A stretch of 64,000 bases of DNA from Vicia villosa (lineage: Eukaryota; Streptophyta; Magnoliopsida; Fabales; Fabaceae). The stretch spans positions 74,000,144 to 74,064,143 of the forward strand of contig NC_081181.1 in the NCBI RefSeq assembly GCF_029867415.1. The letters run 5' to 3'. Within the stretch, counting starts at the first letter, position 1. Each line of letters starts with the position of its first letter. The translations under genes were made by a program, and so were the position numbers. Of this stretch, positions 47,339 to 58,475 are shown piece after piece. The notes under the pieces are model-generated. The model was not told the origin of the DNA. It saw only the letters and a list, made by a program, of their open reading frames with translations, and did not search any database.

Positions 47339-48879
47339 TGAAGGTGGATAAAAACACAAGAAATGGGAGATTGAATTGTGTTCTTTATCAAATTAAAATT
47401 TCCTTTCTTTCAATTCTTTTCTTTCTCTTAGTTTCTCATCTTCTGGATATGCTTTAATGTTGCGGAAGCATGTTTGGAATGGAGTTGCATAACCAATGAG
47501 ATGTTCATTTTAAATTCTTTATATCATCAGAACTTTTGACTTGCCTCAGTACAGTTCTAAAGACATTCTGCATGAATGATTTGAGTTAAATGAATTGTAC
47601 AGAAAGTAAAAGACACGTTCATTTTTATCCTGGGTCACCTTCTGAATAAGGCTACCTCTAGTCCACCCTCCTCAGGTGATTTGCCTCTCAACAGAGGACT
47701 TAATCCACTATAACCAAACTTGATTACACCTGCACAATCAACCGTCGTGACTAACAACCTGCACAACCAACTGCTATGACTAACCCTACACAAGCTACCC
47801 GCGAGTGACTAACCCCTAGATGACTGAACCGTTCAGTGATCCCTTCTAGATATAATGTTCATCAATATAGTAACCCTACACAAGCCAACTGCTCGTGACT
47901 AACTGCAATGGACTGTTCAGTGATCTGATCCACAGATATAACATCCATTGACTCCTGGACTTCTGACCTTCACTTGGTCTCCAAGAGAATTTTCACAATG
48001 ACCACCATCATTGTCTTCTCAAGCTTCTGACCTTTGCTTGGTCGCTCAAGGAATCATAACCAAATTAAATTGGTTTTAATACAGTACTTCTTAAGTAAGC
48101 TGATGTTCTAAATACAAACTGTTTGATACCAGGACAAGTAATTTCTTTAAAGTGAACAATCGTTTGAATCTTCTTGTCTGCATCTTCTGTTCTTCTCTTC
48201 AAGCAGATTAAGAACAACAGTTCTTATTCAGAGTTGCTTCTTGTTTTGATCTTCTGTTCTTCTCTTCAAGCAGATTAAGAACAACAGTTCTTATTCAGAG
48301 TTGCTTCTTGTTTTGATCTTCTATTCTTCTCTTCAAGCAGATTAAGAACAACCGTTCTTATTCAGAGTTGCTTCTTGTTTTGATCTTCTATTCTTCTCTT
48401 CAAGCAGATTAAGAACAACAGTTCTTATTTAGAGTTGCTTCTTGTTTTGATCTTCTATTTTTCTCTTTTTGACTGTCTCTAAAAAGATGGTGTTTCAGAT
48501 TGCTTTTGTTTAAGCTTTAATCACTTTAGTGATTTTAGCAGTCTTGAGCACTACATCTTTTTCGAACCACACATTCCATGATGAATCTTTCTTCTATTTG
48601 TACCTTTTGGATTGTATCCGTTATCTTGATCTTTGGAGAGCACATTAAATGCTTGTGTGCTACTTTTTACTTTTATTTTCTCCAATAAGCTGCATGTGGG
48701 TTGCTTCTTTAATCAACATTGGGAGTTGTTCCATTTAATTATTACAACCGGTTTGCTAGTGATGATGTTTGTAACGGTTTTTCTTTTGATTCTGAACTTT
48801 TGTACTTTGTAGGCTGAAGTTGTATTTTCTTTTCTTGTCCGCGTGTGCCTTTGTTGTTGTAACATTTTGTATGTCACTG
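47339..48879 (-). repeat. Sirevirus right (5') LTR, truncated
   Basis: It aligns with 29340-31093 from its first base to TATGTCACTG at 48879 and then stops abruptly where a new LTR (TGTCATACCC) begins. About 200 bp of the expected end are missing from the window. It contains four 67-bp units where the left LTR has three. Confidence 0.85.
48180..48480. repeat. 67-bp tandem repeat, four units
   Basis: Unit landmarks (CTTCAAGCAG) are at 48197, 48264, 48331 and 48398. A partial fifth unit follows. Each has AAGAAC-AACA-GTTCTT symmetry. Confidence 0.9.
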
Positions 48880-49111
48880 TGTCATACCCTAAAATTTCCC
48901 CACCATATTCAAATATTCAAATTATTTTAAAATTGGATTTTTTATAAAATTTTGAGGTCATTCACATTGACGTCTTGAATTTTATAAATATTCGATTTAA
49001 AGTCTATTTTAAAATATAATAATTTACTCTTAAATTATTTATATTTTAATAAATAGCAAAATATTTTCCCATGCTTCATACACTTTCAATTGGCTTTTCT
49101 TTCCAACAAAT

Positions 49112-49175
49112 AATATAGTGCAATTGGTAAGGATGTAAGGCTTGCAAGTACAAAGTCTCGGGTTCGAATCTCACT
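49112..49175 (+). other. tRNA-like A-box/B-box module in an LTR
   Basis: TAGTGCAATTGG (49116-49127) fits an A box and GGGTTCGAATC (49160-49170) a B box, with a possible anticodon-like stem CTTGCAAG between. The acceptor stem does not close, so it is a tRNA-derived relic or Pol III-like module, not a tRNA gene. Confidence 0.55.
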
Positions 49176-50389
49176 TCTAACACTTTTTTCTCTTATTTGT
49201 TTCTAACTATAATTTTAATTTTATTTTCATTTATATTAAAAAATAAAAAAAAATCATTTTTTATCATTTTATTTTTAATTTTTGTTTTAATTAATAGGCA
49301 TTTTTTAAAATAAGCAATTTTAACTTTTTATGCATTTTTAGTCAAAAAAATCACTAAAAATCATAAAATATTCAAAAAAAATCCAAAAAAAATAAGTTTT
49401 TAATCTTATTTGTCCTATGTTTAGCACTTTTTATAACTTAGGGAACAAGTCAATCTTATTAAATTAGTTTGATTTAATTTTTTATTAAAATTAAAACAAA
49501 TTGATTTTTGGGCTTTGATTTGGTCCATAGTTTTACTATAATTATTTTTCTTCTAACTTAATTCATGATGATAAATAGGACTAACAATTCTAACCCTGAG
49601 GTGAACTCTCTCTCTTCTCACAAACACAAAAAATATTTTCTCCTACTTCTCCTTCTTCAGGGTTGCAATTCCGGTTGCAGCACAGTAATAAATTTTCCAG
49701 CCTATCAATCGAATTCTGAAACTACTGTTTCGATTTGCTCCTAATTTTTTCCAGAAGTTCAGAAAAAAATCGTAGAACAATACTCCTTATTTTAAAGGAT
49801 TTCGACCCTCAAAATTGCAAATTTCTCTTTTTTCTATTTTATTTGATTTAATTTCTATTTTCATATTTTCAAAAAAATCTAAAAAAAATTGTAGTTTCGT
49901 GTTCTTATTTTATTTGATTTATAATCAGGTTTTTATATTTTATTTTATTTTATTTTAATCACTTTTCTATTTTCCATTTGTTTTCTTAACCGTAACATTG
50001 CGTTGGTTTATGAACAGGTTTTCTATGGATTGACCAAGTGGATGGTATCCCAATTGCTTTTTTGGCCAAAAACCTTTTGGTATTTGGCCAAATCAAGGTT
50101 ATTCGTAATTCTGTCCATAATTTAATTTGTTAAACCCCAATTCTTTTCTTGTGTTATTATTATTACTATTACTAATATTCTTATTATTATTATTATTTTA
50201 TTTTTTTCAGGTACCTCCCTTGGCCAAAGGGGGACAGATGTCAATTCTTCCTTACACTTATTTGTTTGCTTCATTGCCCCTGAAAACCTTGGTAAAATCT
50301 CTTTTTTAACCATTAACCCTAAAATATATATAATAGGTAGATGTTGTCCATTTTCATGAATTAGGGTTAGGATTTTATCACATCCTTTA

Positions 50390-50555
50390 TTTTAAGGCTA
50401 ATAATTATTTTAAGGCTAATAATTATTTTTAGGCTAATTAATTTATTTTTAGGCTAATTAATTTATTTTTAGGCTAATAATTATTTTTAGGCTAATAATT
50501 ATTTCAGGCTAATAATTATTTTTAGGCTAATTAATTTAATTTTAGGTTTGTTAGC
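50390..50555. repeat. AT-rich tandem repeat, about 18-19 bp
   Basis: About nine copies of 'ttttAGGCTAATaATTA' and its variant 'AGGCTAATTAATTTA' occur in a row. Confidence 0.9.
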
Positions 50556-51235
50556 CTTGTTTTCAAAAAAACCTTTTTGTTGCGTTTTCGCTCTCCTTTC
50601 AATTTTATCCTGCTTTTATTTTCGCGCCCAATTCTTCCTCTATATTGTAACTGCCCCAAAGCCTTGTAATAGCTAGGGGTTTCTATTATTTTGCCTCTAT
50701 TCATCTGCAGGTGTTTATTGTAATAGATTTAGGTTTTTAATTTCCGCCTTTACTTTCTTGCCTTTATTTTTCTGCCCTACAAGTGTTTATTGTAATAGCG
50801 TAGGAACTTTTAATTTTGTCTTTATTTTTTATTTTTAACTGCGTGGTTAGTAATCCTAGGGAGTGCAAGCCTTGTTAAAATTAACCTAGTATCACTCTAA
50901 TTACAAGATAAAATATCTGAACTTAACCACCTGATTGTGCCACACACACATCTTTAGGGTAACCTCTTTTGTTGCCTGTTGCCTTTCAACATTAAAATAG
51001 TCAAGTCCCTCGAATTTGAGGATACCTAAAGCAAATGTTACTCTCAGTTCATCATCATAAGATCATAGTCCCTTCGAAGTTGCCTACGATAAAAGTGATC
51101 TTGTCCCTCGATGTTGCCTCGGTAAATGATGATTTGTCCCAATTGCTAAGGTATCCTCACTGGTTTCCTAAAGAATAATGACTATTCTATCCTTCCCTAA
51201 AGACTACCTACCCTCTATATGGTAGGGACTGTGAA

Positions 51236-52722
51236 TACAAGATCACACTCACAAAGAAGTTTTTGATCCATGACAAACTCCACAAGCAAACAAACAGCAA
51301 GGCTTAAGCAAAAGAACTCAAGGAAATGCTAGGTTGGCTATTCAAGACAAATCAGGTCGACCTGCAATATATCTAGGTCGACTCAAAACTAAGAAAACAA
51401 GAAAGATTCAGAAATACCACAAGTAGGTCGACCTAACCACACTCCCAGGTCGACCTAAACTGAAGAGTTTTTGTCATATCACTGTTAGGTCGACCCACTC
51501 ACATCCACAGGTCGACCTAATCTGAAGAATTCTTCAAAAAGCTGAATTAACTGATTCTAGGTCGACCTAACCTAGAAATGGGTCGACTCAACTGGCAACA
51601 AATTCATTCTGACTCATTCTTACCTCTGTTAGGTCGACCTAAGCACCAAGGTAGGTCGACCTATCTGCTAAAAACTTTCCAAATCATGTGTTCACTCTGC
51701 TCCAACATACCAGCAACTCATATATATTGTCCAAGGTTCAATTATTGAATACAACACCAACGACTGAAAGATACACAAAGGCTTCTCATCTTCGTTCTTC
51801 GTCATCTCCAACATAATTACACATAATCATTCTTGCATTGAGGGTTAGTGATCGAGTTCGATAACGTCCATGGAACGGAATTGAAGATTCCTAGTGGGTG
51901 AAGATTTGTGGGGTTTTTGGTGAATAAAATCCGAGGGTTTTGTCCTCCAAGATAGGTGTTTCTTGGGGGTTTTTATCAAGAGGTTTCATCGAGGATCCAT
52001 CTGAGTGTGAAGATTGAAGAACAAGGGTTCAAGGCAATTCAAGACACTACAGAAAAGGGATCAAGTGAAGCTCTTGGATCACCTTGATCTGGCTCAAGAT
52101 TAAGGGGGAAGAAGATTCAAAGGATCGACAAATTCGGTTTATTGTTTATCGCTTTGTTTTCTTCTTTGTATATACTACTTTCAACATTAATGGAAGATTT
52201 CCCAATTTCAATTTGGAATTGGGGGCAGACGTAGTCGTAGCGAGGACGATCGACGAACTGCCTGAACAAATATCGTGTTCTTGTCGCTTTTATCTTTTCA
52301 TTTACGTTCTGTTCATATTTGGTCATAATTGCAAAATTGATTAACGATTCAAATGTTAAAATTGTGAATTAAGGTTCTGCATAAACATCACAATTCACCA
52401 CATCTTGAATCATCATCAACTTGAACATTATCACCAAGTGTTTGTCTTTTTGCTTATTCCATTATTACTGCATTGCAAATCAAAGTTTGTCAATTTAGAA
52501 GTTAATTGATTTTCAGCTGTGAAACGTATTGATTCGATAACATATCACTTCATCGTTAATCTCAATTATCTTGTGGTTTTGTCACATATACGACCCTTGC
52601 AATAATGGTCCGGAATAGACGCAAGTCGATTCAGAACCGCTTTCGCTTTAGTTCGAAATAATTCCGAAAAACTCTGTGAGATCTATTCACCCCCCTCCAG
52701 ATCCTCAGGCCAGCGTCTAACA
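51236..52722 (+). repeat. 5' LTR of a plus-strand copia (Sirevirus-like) element
   Basis: The right end, GTCTAACA at 52722, is followed two bases later by a primer-binding-like site. The start is estimated. The LTR contains the phased GGTCGACC array (51355-51661), a TATA box about 55 bp downstream of it (CATATATATTG, about 51718-51728) and a leader. The 3' LTR would lie beyond the window. Confidence 0.6.
51355..51661. repeat. Phased GGTCGACC palindrome array
   Basis: Ten words start at 51355, 51376, 51426, 51448, 51488, 51510, 51560, 51581, 51632 and 51654. Eight are perfect GGTCGACC; 51376 and 51581 are GGTCGACT. The intervals alternate 21, 50, 22, 40, 22, 50, 21, 51, 22. Confidence 0.95.
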
Positions 52723-52723
52723 A

Positions 52724-52736
52724 GTGGCATCAAGAG
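52724..52736 (+). other. Diverged iMet-type primer-binding site
   Basis: TGGCATCAAGAGC resembles TGGTATCAGAGC with one substitution and one inserted base, directly after the LTR. It overlaps a spurious upstream ATG. Confidence 0.6.
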
Positions 52737-52777
52737 CTCTGGTTTATTCCGTGCTACGTGAAACACTTATTGGAAAG

Positions 52778-53088
52778 ATGGCTTCCGGACCTAAAGGGGC
52801 TCACAATAGAGCTCCAGTTTTCAACGGTGAAAACTATGGCTATTGGAAGGATTGTATGTGTGTCCACATCAATGCAATTGATAGGAACATCTGGACAGCT
52901 ATTGTCAATGGTCCCTTTCAGATCACCATGACAAATGCAGCTGGTGCAGTTGTTCCAAAACCAGAAAATACTTGGGATGCTGAAGATGAAAAGAGATATG
53001 CATACGATTGGAAAGCGAGAAACATTCTAATCTCAGCTCTAGGAGTTGATGAATACTATCGCGTTTCCCATTGTAGATCCGCTAAAGC
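52778..53088 (+). pseudogene. Copia gag, N-terminal part (split by an insertion)
   Basis: The frame begins MASGPKGAHNRAPVFNGENYGYWK, the copia Gag N-terminus, and continues through MCVHINAIDRNIWTAI. I choose the ATG at 52778 rather than 52724 because the latter lies in the primer-binding site. The frame breaks at 53088/53089 where a Ty3 element inserted, with near-duplicate target bases AAAGC (53084-53088) and ATAGC (60646-60650). The two gag parts (311 + 1330 bp) sum to a multiple of three, so the frame was open when the insertion occurred. Gag would form the capsid of the element. Confidence 0.85.
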
Positions 53089-55258
53089 TGTAACACCCCA
53101 TATTTTCTAAATTTAATTTAATTGGAAATTAAATTATTATTTGGAATTATTCAGTATTTTGTGGAATTATTTGGAAAGAAATATGAGATGGGCTATTGGG
53201 CCAAGTGTGGTGTTAGTAAAGAGGGGGGTGCTATGTTGGTAAAGCCCTTTACTAATTAAAATGTTATTTTCATAAAACATTTTGGAAATTGGGGAAAAGA
53301 AAGAAGAAAGAACGTGAAAGAGCAGAGGAGATGAGGGATTGGAACACGAAGAACGTGAAAGAGGAGCAATGGAGGAAAAGAACCAATCAAGAATCTTTGG
53401 CTGAGGTAAGGGGGGACTCTCTGGTTATCATCTATTATCGTGTTCTTAGATAATAATATTGATTAGGGATGTTGTTGAGTCAATTGGATCATATGTTAGG
53501 TTTAGGGAGGTTATGAATTGATGAAAATTGTATGGATTATTGATTGATTATGTGTTGTTTTGATGTGTGATGATGAATAATGATGCAATTGATGATTAAC
53601 TGCCTGTATATGACGTTTAGAGTCAATTTTGGACTCAGATTGAGTCAGATCGCAGGATCTGACGCAGACCCGATAGTCTGCGAAATCGCCAGTTCGCGCC
53701 GCGTCCCCGTGTTGGCGCCGCGAAGGCGTAACTTTTTCTCGTTCCGCGCCGCGTGCATAGGTTGGCGCCGCGAACGTGTTTTTGTGGTTCAGGTCGCGCC
53801 GCGAACTTGGGTTGCGCCGCGTGCTGTAGCGTTAGTTGTTTTCTTGGAAAAGTTAATTGATGTGTAACTTTCGAACCGTAGGTCCGTTTTTAGTGCCGTT
53901 TCGAGCACGATGAATCTTATGAGATAGCCTACGTGTTTAAATGATGAAATGAGGTGTGAATCCAATTATTTTTAAATATGATTTTATTTCTTAACGAATG
54001 ATGTATTGTACATATATGTGATGAGATGTGTTAAATACATGCTATGTTGAAATATTAATCATGTGACGATTTGTTGATTGGATGATGTATTGTTGACATA
54101 TATGATGAAATGTGACAATATGAGATGTTGTTTTGAAAGCATTATGATGTGATGATTTGTAGAGAATTGTATGATGTTGATTGATTTGTTTTGGAATGAT
54201 GTGGGTACATGTGTGTTCTTCTTATTGATGATGATGATTGATGTGGACACATGTATGTTCTTTGATGATGATGATGATGATGTTAATGATGATTATGAGG
54301 ATTGATTGTATTGAATGATGCTAATGTATATAAACATACTTTGATGATGATGATGATGTTAATGATGATGATGAAATGAGTATTTGATGATGTTACTCAT
54401 TAGACTTGACGATGGTATAAGTATGTTGTATATGTTGCATTCATTCATGTGCATTGTTGATACTGTATCCATGAGGGATGTGTTGGATCAGTGAAGGGCA
54501 TGATTCCCATTGTGTGGAATCTGTGCTGGCAGGGCCGTATCTGGATGATGTTGGATCGGTCATGGGTTATTCCCATTTGATGATGTTGGTACCACATGCA
54601 TAGTGTCAGTTCATACATATGCATACTTTTATAACATGATTGGAAGTATTCCAGTGTTATAAATATTGATGATGTGTTGATTGTGTGTTTTGTTGGATTA
54701 ATGTTGAGTATGATTGTCTGTGTGAAAGATGTGTTCTGTTGATGTTTGTGTAAATGACGGATGTTCCTGATAATCTGAATATGATGAATTGGGTGAATAA
54801 TATAACTATGATGTGTTGTTATTTAAGATGCTATAACATTTGTTAACTGTGATGAGACTCACCCTTACTTTGATGATTTCAGATTGACGAGTAGCGGCTT
54901 TTGGCTCGGTGAGGATTAGCTCATGAGTCAGTTTGTTTAGTGTAGCGTCAGGTGTCATGCTCTGATATTGTAACACTGGGGGAACGTTAGATTAGAGTTT
55001 ATGATGATACTCTATCGTGTTGTTGTTATTGTATTAGATTATGTGGGATATTGCATAGATGATGTTATGCTTATCCGTATGATGAATTTTCCGCTGTGTA
55101 AACATGAGATTTTATGTATTATGGTGAATTGTTCCTTAGTGAAAGCATGACAATGAACATATGATGAATTTGTTTTAATTGGAATTGTGGCACCCTTGTT
55201 TTCATGTTTTACTCTGAATTATTTTATTAATTTCCGCGGGGTTATGAAGGGTGTTACA
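53089..55258 (+). repeat. 5' LTR of the non-autonomous Ty3 element
   Basis: 2170 bp. It contains the GCGCCGCG array (53696-53821) and GAT/ATG-rich microsatellite stretches (54220-54375). The 95-codon ORF over the array is present identically in the other LTR and has no homology. Confidence 0.95.
53696..53821. repeat. GCGCCGCG array with a 50-bp period
   Basis: Words start at 53696, 53715, 53746, 53765, 53796 and 53814: pairs 19, 19 and 18 bp apart repeated every 50 bp. An identical array lies 5387 bp downstream in the other LTR (59083-59208). Confidence 0.95.
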
Positions 55259-58200
55259 ATAGTGGTATCAGAGCAGGTCGGTCCGTCCGGCCAATTGTTG
55301 AGTCAGTTGAGTTGCGCGACAGTTGTATATTGTCGGCATTTTATTCCTTGGTATGCGACATGTGAGTGAATCACTGTCGGTACTTGGTTGTTTGTTGCAG
55401 GTGTTGGATTGAAACAAGTGGGGGAGAAGCTTCGCTTCTCGGTTATGTTTCAGTTGAAGGAGATTGATTCAGTAGGCTGTTGTTGGGAACAGTGCGAGCG
55501 TTGTCGGAGCTTGTTGTTTTCCGAGTTGAAGGTGATTAGAGGTAATTGACAGTTATTGTAAGAGAAGGAGATTGGAGAGTTGTGATGTGTCAGTTCTGCT
55601 GGTGTGCTGCGAAGTTGTCAGTTGAGTAGCCTTGCGCCTCGGAAGAGGTTCAGTTACGAGTTTGCAAGGAGGATTGTTGTCGTGATGTTGCAGAAAGCGG
55701 ACTTCGGCGGGGGAATGTGTCGCTTAAGTTATAAGGATGTTTGGAAGTGAAGAGATACGAATAAGGGGCTGTTTGGAATGTGATAGAGTTGAAGAGAATG
55801 AGTTTTGGAGGGAGATTTTCGTAAGTAAAACGCAGGAAAATTGCTGAATAGCTGCGGAACTTCGAAAATTCATAACTGGAGTTCTGGACATCCGAATTGA
55901 GTTCCGTTTGAAGCGTCGGAAAGCTAACGAGATGAACTTTGTTATAAAAATGGTTGCAACAGCTGTAAGATAATTAATTGTGACAGGATTACATTGGAAA
56001 GAGGTGAAGTTACGGTTACTCTTGTTCTTATAACTAGACTTGTTTATTGGTACTGCACGGGATGTCAGTGTCAGTGTTGAATGGATCGAAGGAATAATTA
56101 GAAGGTTTGTTGAGGAGTAATTTTAAGAATTGATTATAGCATTTGAGGAGTTTTGGATATATCGTATAGAGTGTCGCTGCATGAGTCCGTGTTGCATGTT
56201 TCGGGCAATGACTGGAAAATTCATATCTTGAGTTCCGAGTGTCGGATTGATGTACCGTTTGAACCTATGAAGAGGAGAGATTATGTTATACCTTATGGGA
56301 GAGTTATAAATACGGTAGAGTGACCCTGTGAGGAGAGGTTCTGAAGTCGGTTATGGAAGCGTGAAACTTGTTGAATAAGAATGCTTATTACCGTGATTGT
56401 TGGAAACAAAATTGAGTGTAACATGTTGTTGATGAGATGTTCGGTAATAAGGATGGTTTGAGTACCGATGGATTTTAGTGAGGATTGAATTAGTAGTAAA
56501 GATGGGACAAACTGTAGAACCCTTGGGATCGTATTTGTGATGGCAAGGTAACGATAAGTATAAAAGAAGAATTGTAGGAAATATCTAACATTTGTTGACG
56601 TGAAGGATGTAATAGAATTTAGATTAAAACCACGAGTTATGAATGTTGTGCTATTGTGTTGCGTAGGAAGTCTTTAAATATGTCGGTGCTAAGGATGAAT
56701 GAGTTGGATTTAATTGGACAATTTAGAGACTTGAGTTGGTATGTGAAGGTGACTCCTAGTAGTGTTTGATTGGGTATGCTAGAAGATTACTAGTGGTATT
56801 CGTGACGAGATTAGAGAAGGTCAGAAAGCTGATGTTGAGTTGATCGATAGGTTGACTTTGAATTACCAAAGTAAAGGCGGTGAATTCAGAATCGACGAAA
56901 ACGATGTGATGAGGTTGAGTGATTGGATTCGTGTAACTGATGTTTTGAGCTTCAGAAGGATATTCTAGCAGGACACCGTAGTGAATTATTGGACTATGAC
57001 GATGTTAATGAGTTTGGGTGCAAACTCGGAAAGGAACACTATTATGTAGTAACGACGGTTTATGCTTAAATATGATTTTCAACTAATATTGACAAATTTA
57101 GGACTTGATCACCCTAAATCTCTTGTTGGTAGTAGATGAAATCATATAGAAGAGATAAGCTTGTTTTGTTACCTTAATGGTTTAAGATGTGATGGATACC
57201 GAGCCGTGAGAATAATCACTCACTATGTTGTGTGAACTTATGAAGAAGTGAATATGAAAGAGTGCGACATGGTGGATGATGACTTAAGATGGGTAATCGG
57301 AGTCGCGCAGCAAAATTGTGATGAGGAGTAGTGTTATGAGTACTACTCGCGGAAAGTAAGGAATTAATATGTCGGAAGCCTACATAGAGAATATGTATTG
57401 AGCTATATGTTGGATTTAGAATTCAGTGGATGTAAGGATGTCGTGTCGGAGAATTATAACTCCTTTGAATAATTGCCGAGATGATGAATATGTTATTATG
57501 GTTGTGCGTACTTAACGAGTACGTATTCGGCGGGATTAAAACGAAGAGTTGATGCTATGTGACGTTGTGATATTTTTGTGTTGTTGTCAAGGGGTTATTG
57601 TAGATTCCAGATATAATGAGGAATTATACTCTATGAAGGGAGAAATTGATTTAATTCTTAGAAAAGAGCGAAACTCAAATCGAGTTGTTTTGTAAGAAAT
57701 GGTGCATCGAGGATGACGAGCGTGATTATAATTACTTGTGTGTGCACTCATTCCGATGGTTGGAATGTTTAATAGATGAAGTAAATCAGGAATTTGGTTT
57801 TAAGTGCGAGTAAGTATTATTGAGTGGTAAATTAGTACCATGAATGATGAAGAATGATTCTTGAAACGAATGAGTAAAGAGAGTCGGAATCAGGTAAAAC
57901 TCAGAAATCTATTTGGCATAGATGATTGTGATGAGTAATCAGAGTATTGCGAAAGAAGCGGAATGTAAAGTACTAAATAATTGATGGTGTGACTTAAGAG
58001 GAGTCAGATAATTGGAATTCAATAGTATGGAAATGTGAGTATTGAGTTCTTGAGGGAAGCGGTTGGTGAAAAATGTAAGTATTACATTATCACTTAGATG
58101 GAAAAGTGTGTCTAAGGTTGGTATGTTTGGTAGATGGAATGCACTACTGCAGTGTTGATCAGTGTGATCATACTATGGATTGTGTAATTGTATTACTCAG

Positions 58201-58475
58201 TGGATGAGCGTATTGTATAGGTTGTACCTATGTTCTGTTGTTGCTAATCTTTTTGGAGATATAGCGGGTGGTATACTTTGGATAGTCAAAGGTGACATAA
58301 GAACTGGGATTTGAATGTGTGAAACATGCTTCCTGTTGGTTATGTCAGATGGATTTTGAGGATGGACTGATGGTACTGTTAATTGGGAGCTGAAGAGTCA
58401 GGTGGAGGACTCTTATACGAGCTGGTTACTTGAGGTATGTTTTCGAGGACGAAAACTCTTTTAGTGGGGGAGAGT
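55259..58475 (+). pseudogene. Decayed chromovirus pol interior
   Basis: No frame is usable, but 56640-56990 aligns with residues about 940-1034 of the chromovirus polyprotein (ELDLIGQFRD, then [17 protein letters not shown] and GGEFRIDEN). The last 120 bp before the purine tract match the chromodomain end (GTVNWELKSQ). The interior is thus a mutated pol with large deletions (gag, protease and RT not detected), carried between intact cis signals. Confidence 0.75.

Larger units (their letters stand above)
29340..48879 (-). mobile_element. Sirevirus (SIRE/Maximus-like Ty1-copia), nested and pol-less
   Basis: The direct LTRs at 29340-31093 and 47339-48879, the iMet primer-binding site beside the right LTR, purine tracts beside the left LTR and an env-like reading frame on the minus strand define it. 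Gag and pol are absent: between the leader (46587-47324) and the env-like start (35704) there is only inserted foreign sequence. A deletion therefore preceded or accompanied those insertions, or this is a non-autonomous form. It hosts a solo LTR (34128-35213) and a split Ty3 solo LTR with a chromovirus inside it. Its right LTR is cut at 48880. Confidence 0.8.
48880..51235. mobile_element. Ogre/Tat-like Ty3 LTR, incomplete
   Basis: It starts with TGTCATACCCTAAAATTT, the typical start of legume Ogre/Tat LTRs, exactly where the Sirevirus LTR is interrupted. It contains a tRNA-like module, AT-rich tandem repeats and the 'gttgcctcgRtaaatgatgatttgtccc' type sequence common near the end of these LTRs. 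The right boundary is approximate because the following copia LTR start is unclear. No internal region of this element is in the window. Confidence 0.55.

Noticed and set aside
49112..49175. Functional tRNA gene
   Set aside because: A and B boxes are recognisable but no acceptor stem or proper anticodon arm forms.
51355..51661. CRISPR-like array
   Set aside because: The repeat is only 8 bp, spacers alternate between two lengths, and the context is a plant LTR.
53580..53867. 95-codon ORF conserved in both LTRs (also 58967-59254)
   Set aside because: Conservation simply reflects identical LTRs; it spans the GCGCCGCG array and shows no protein family features.
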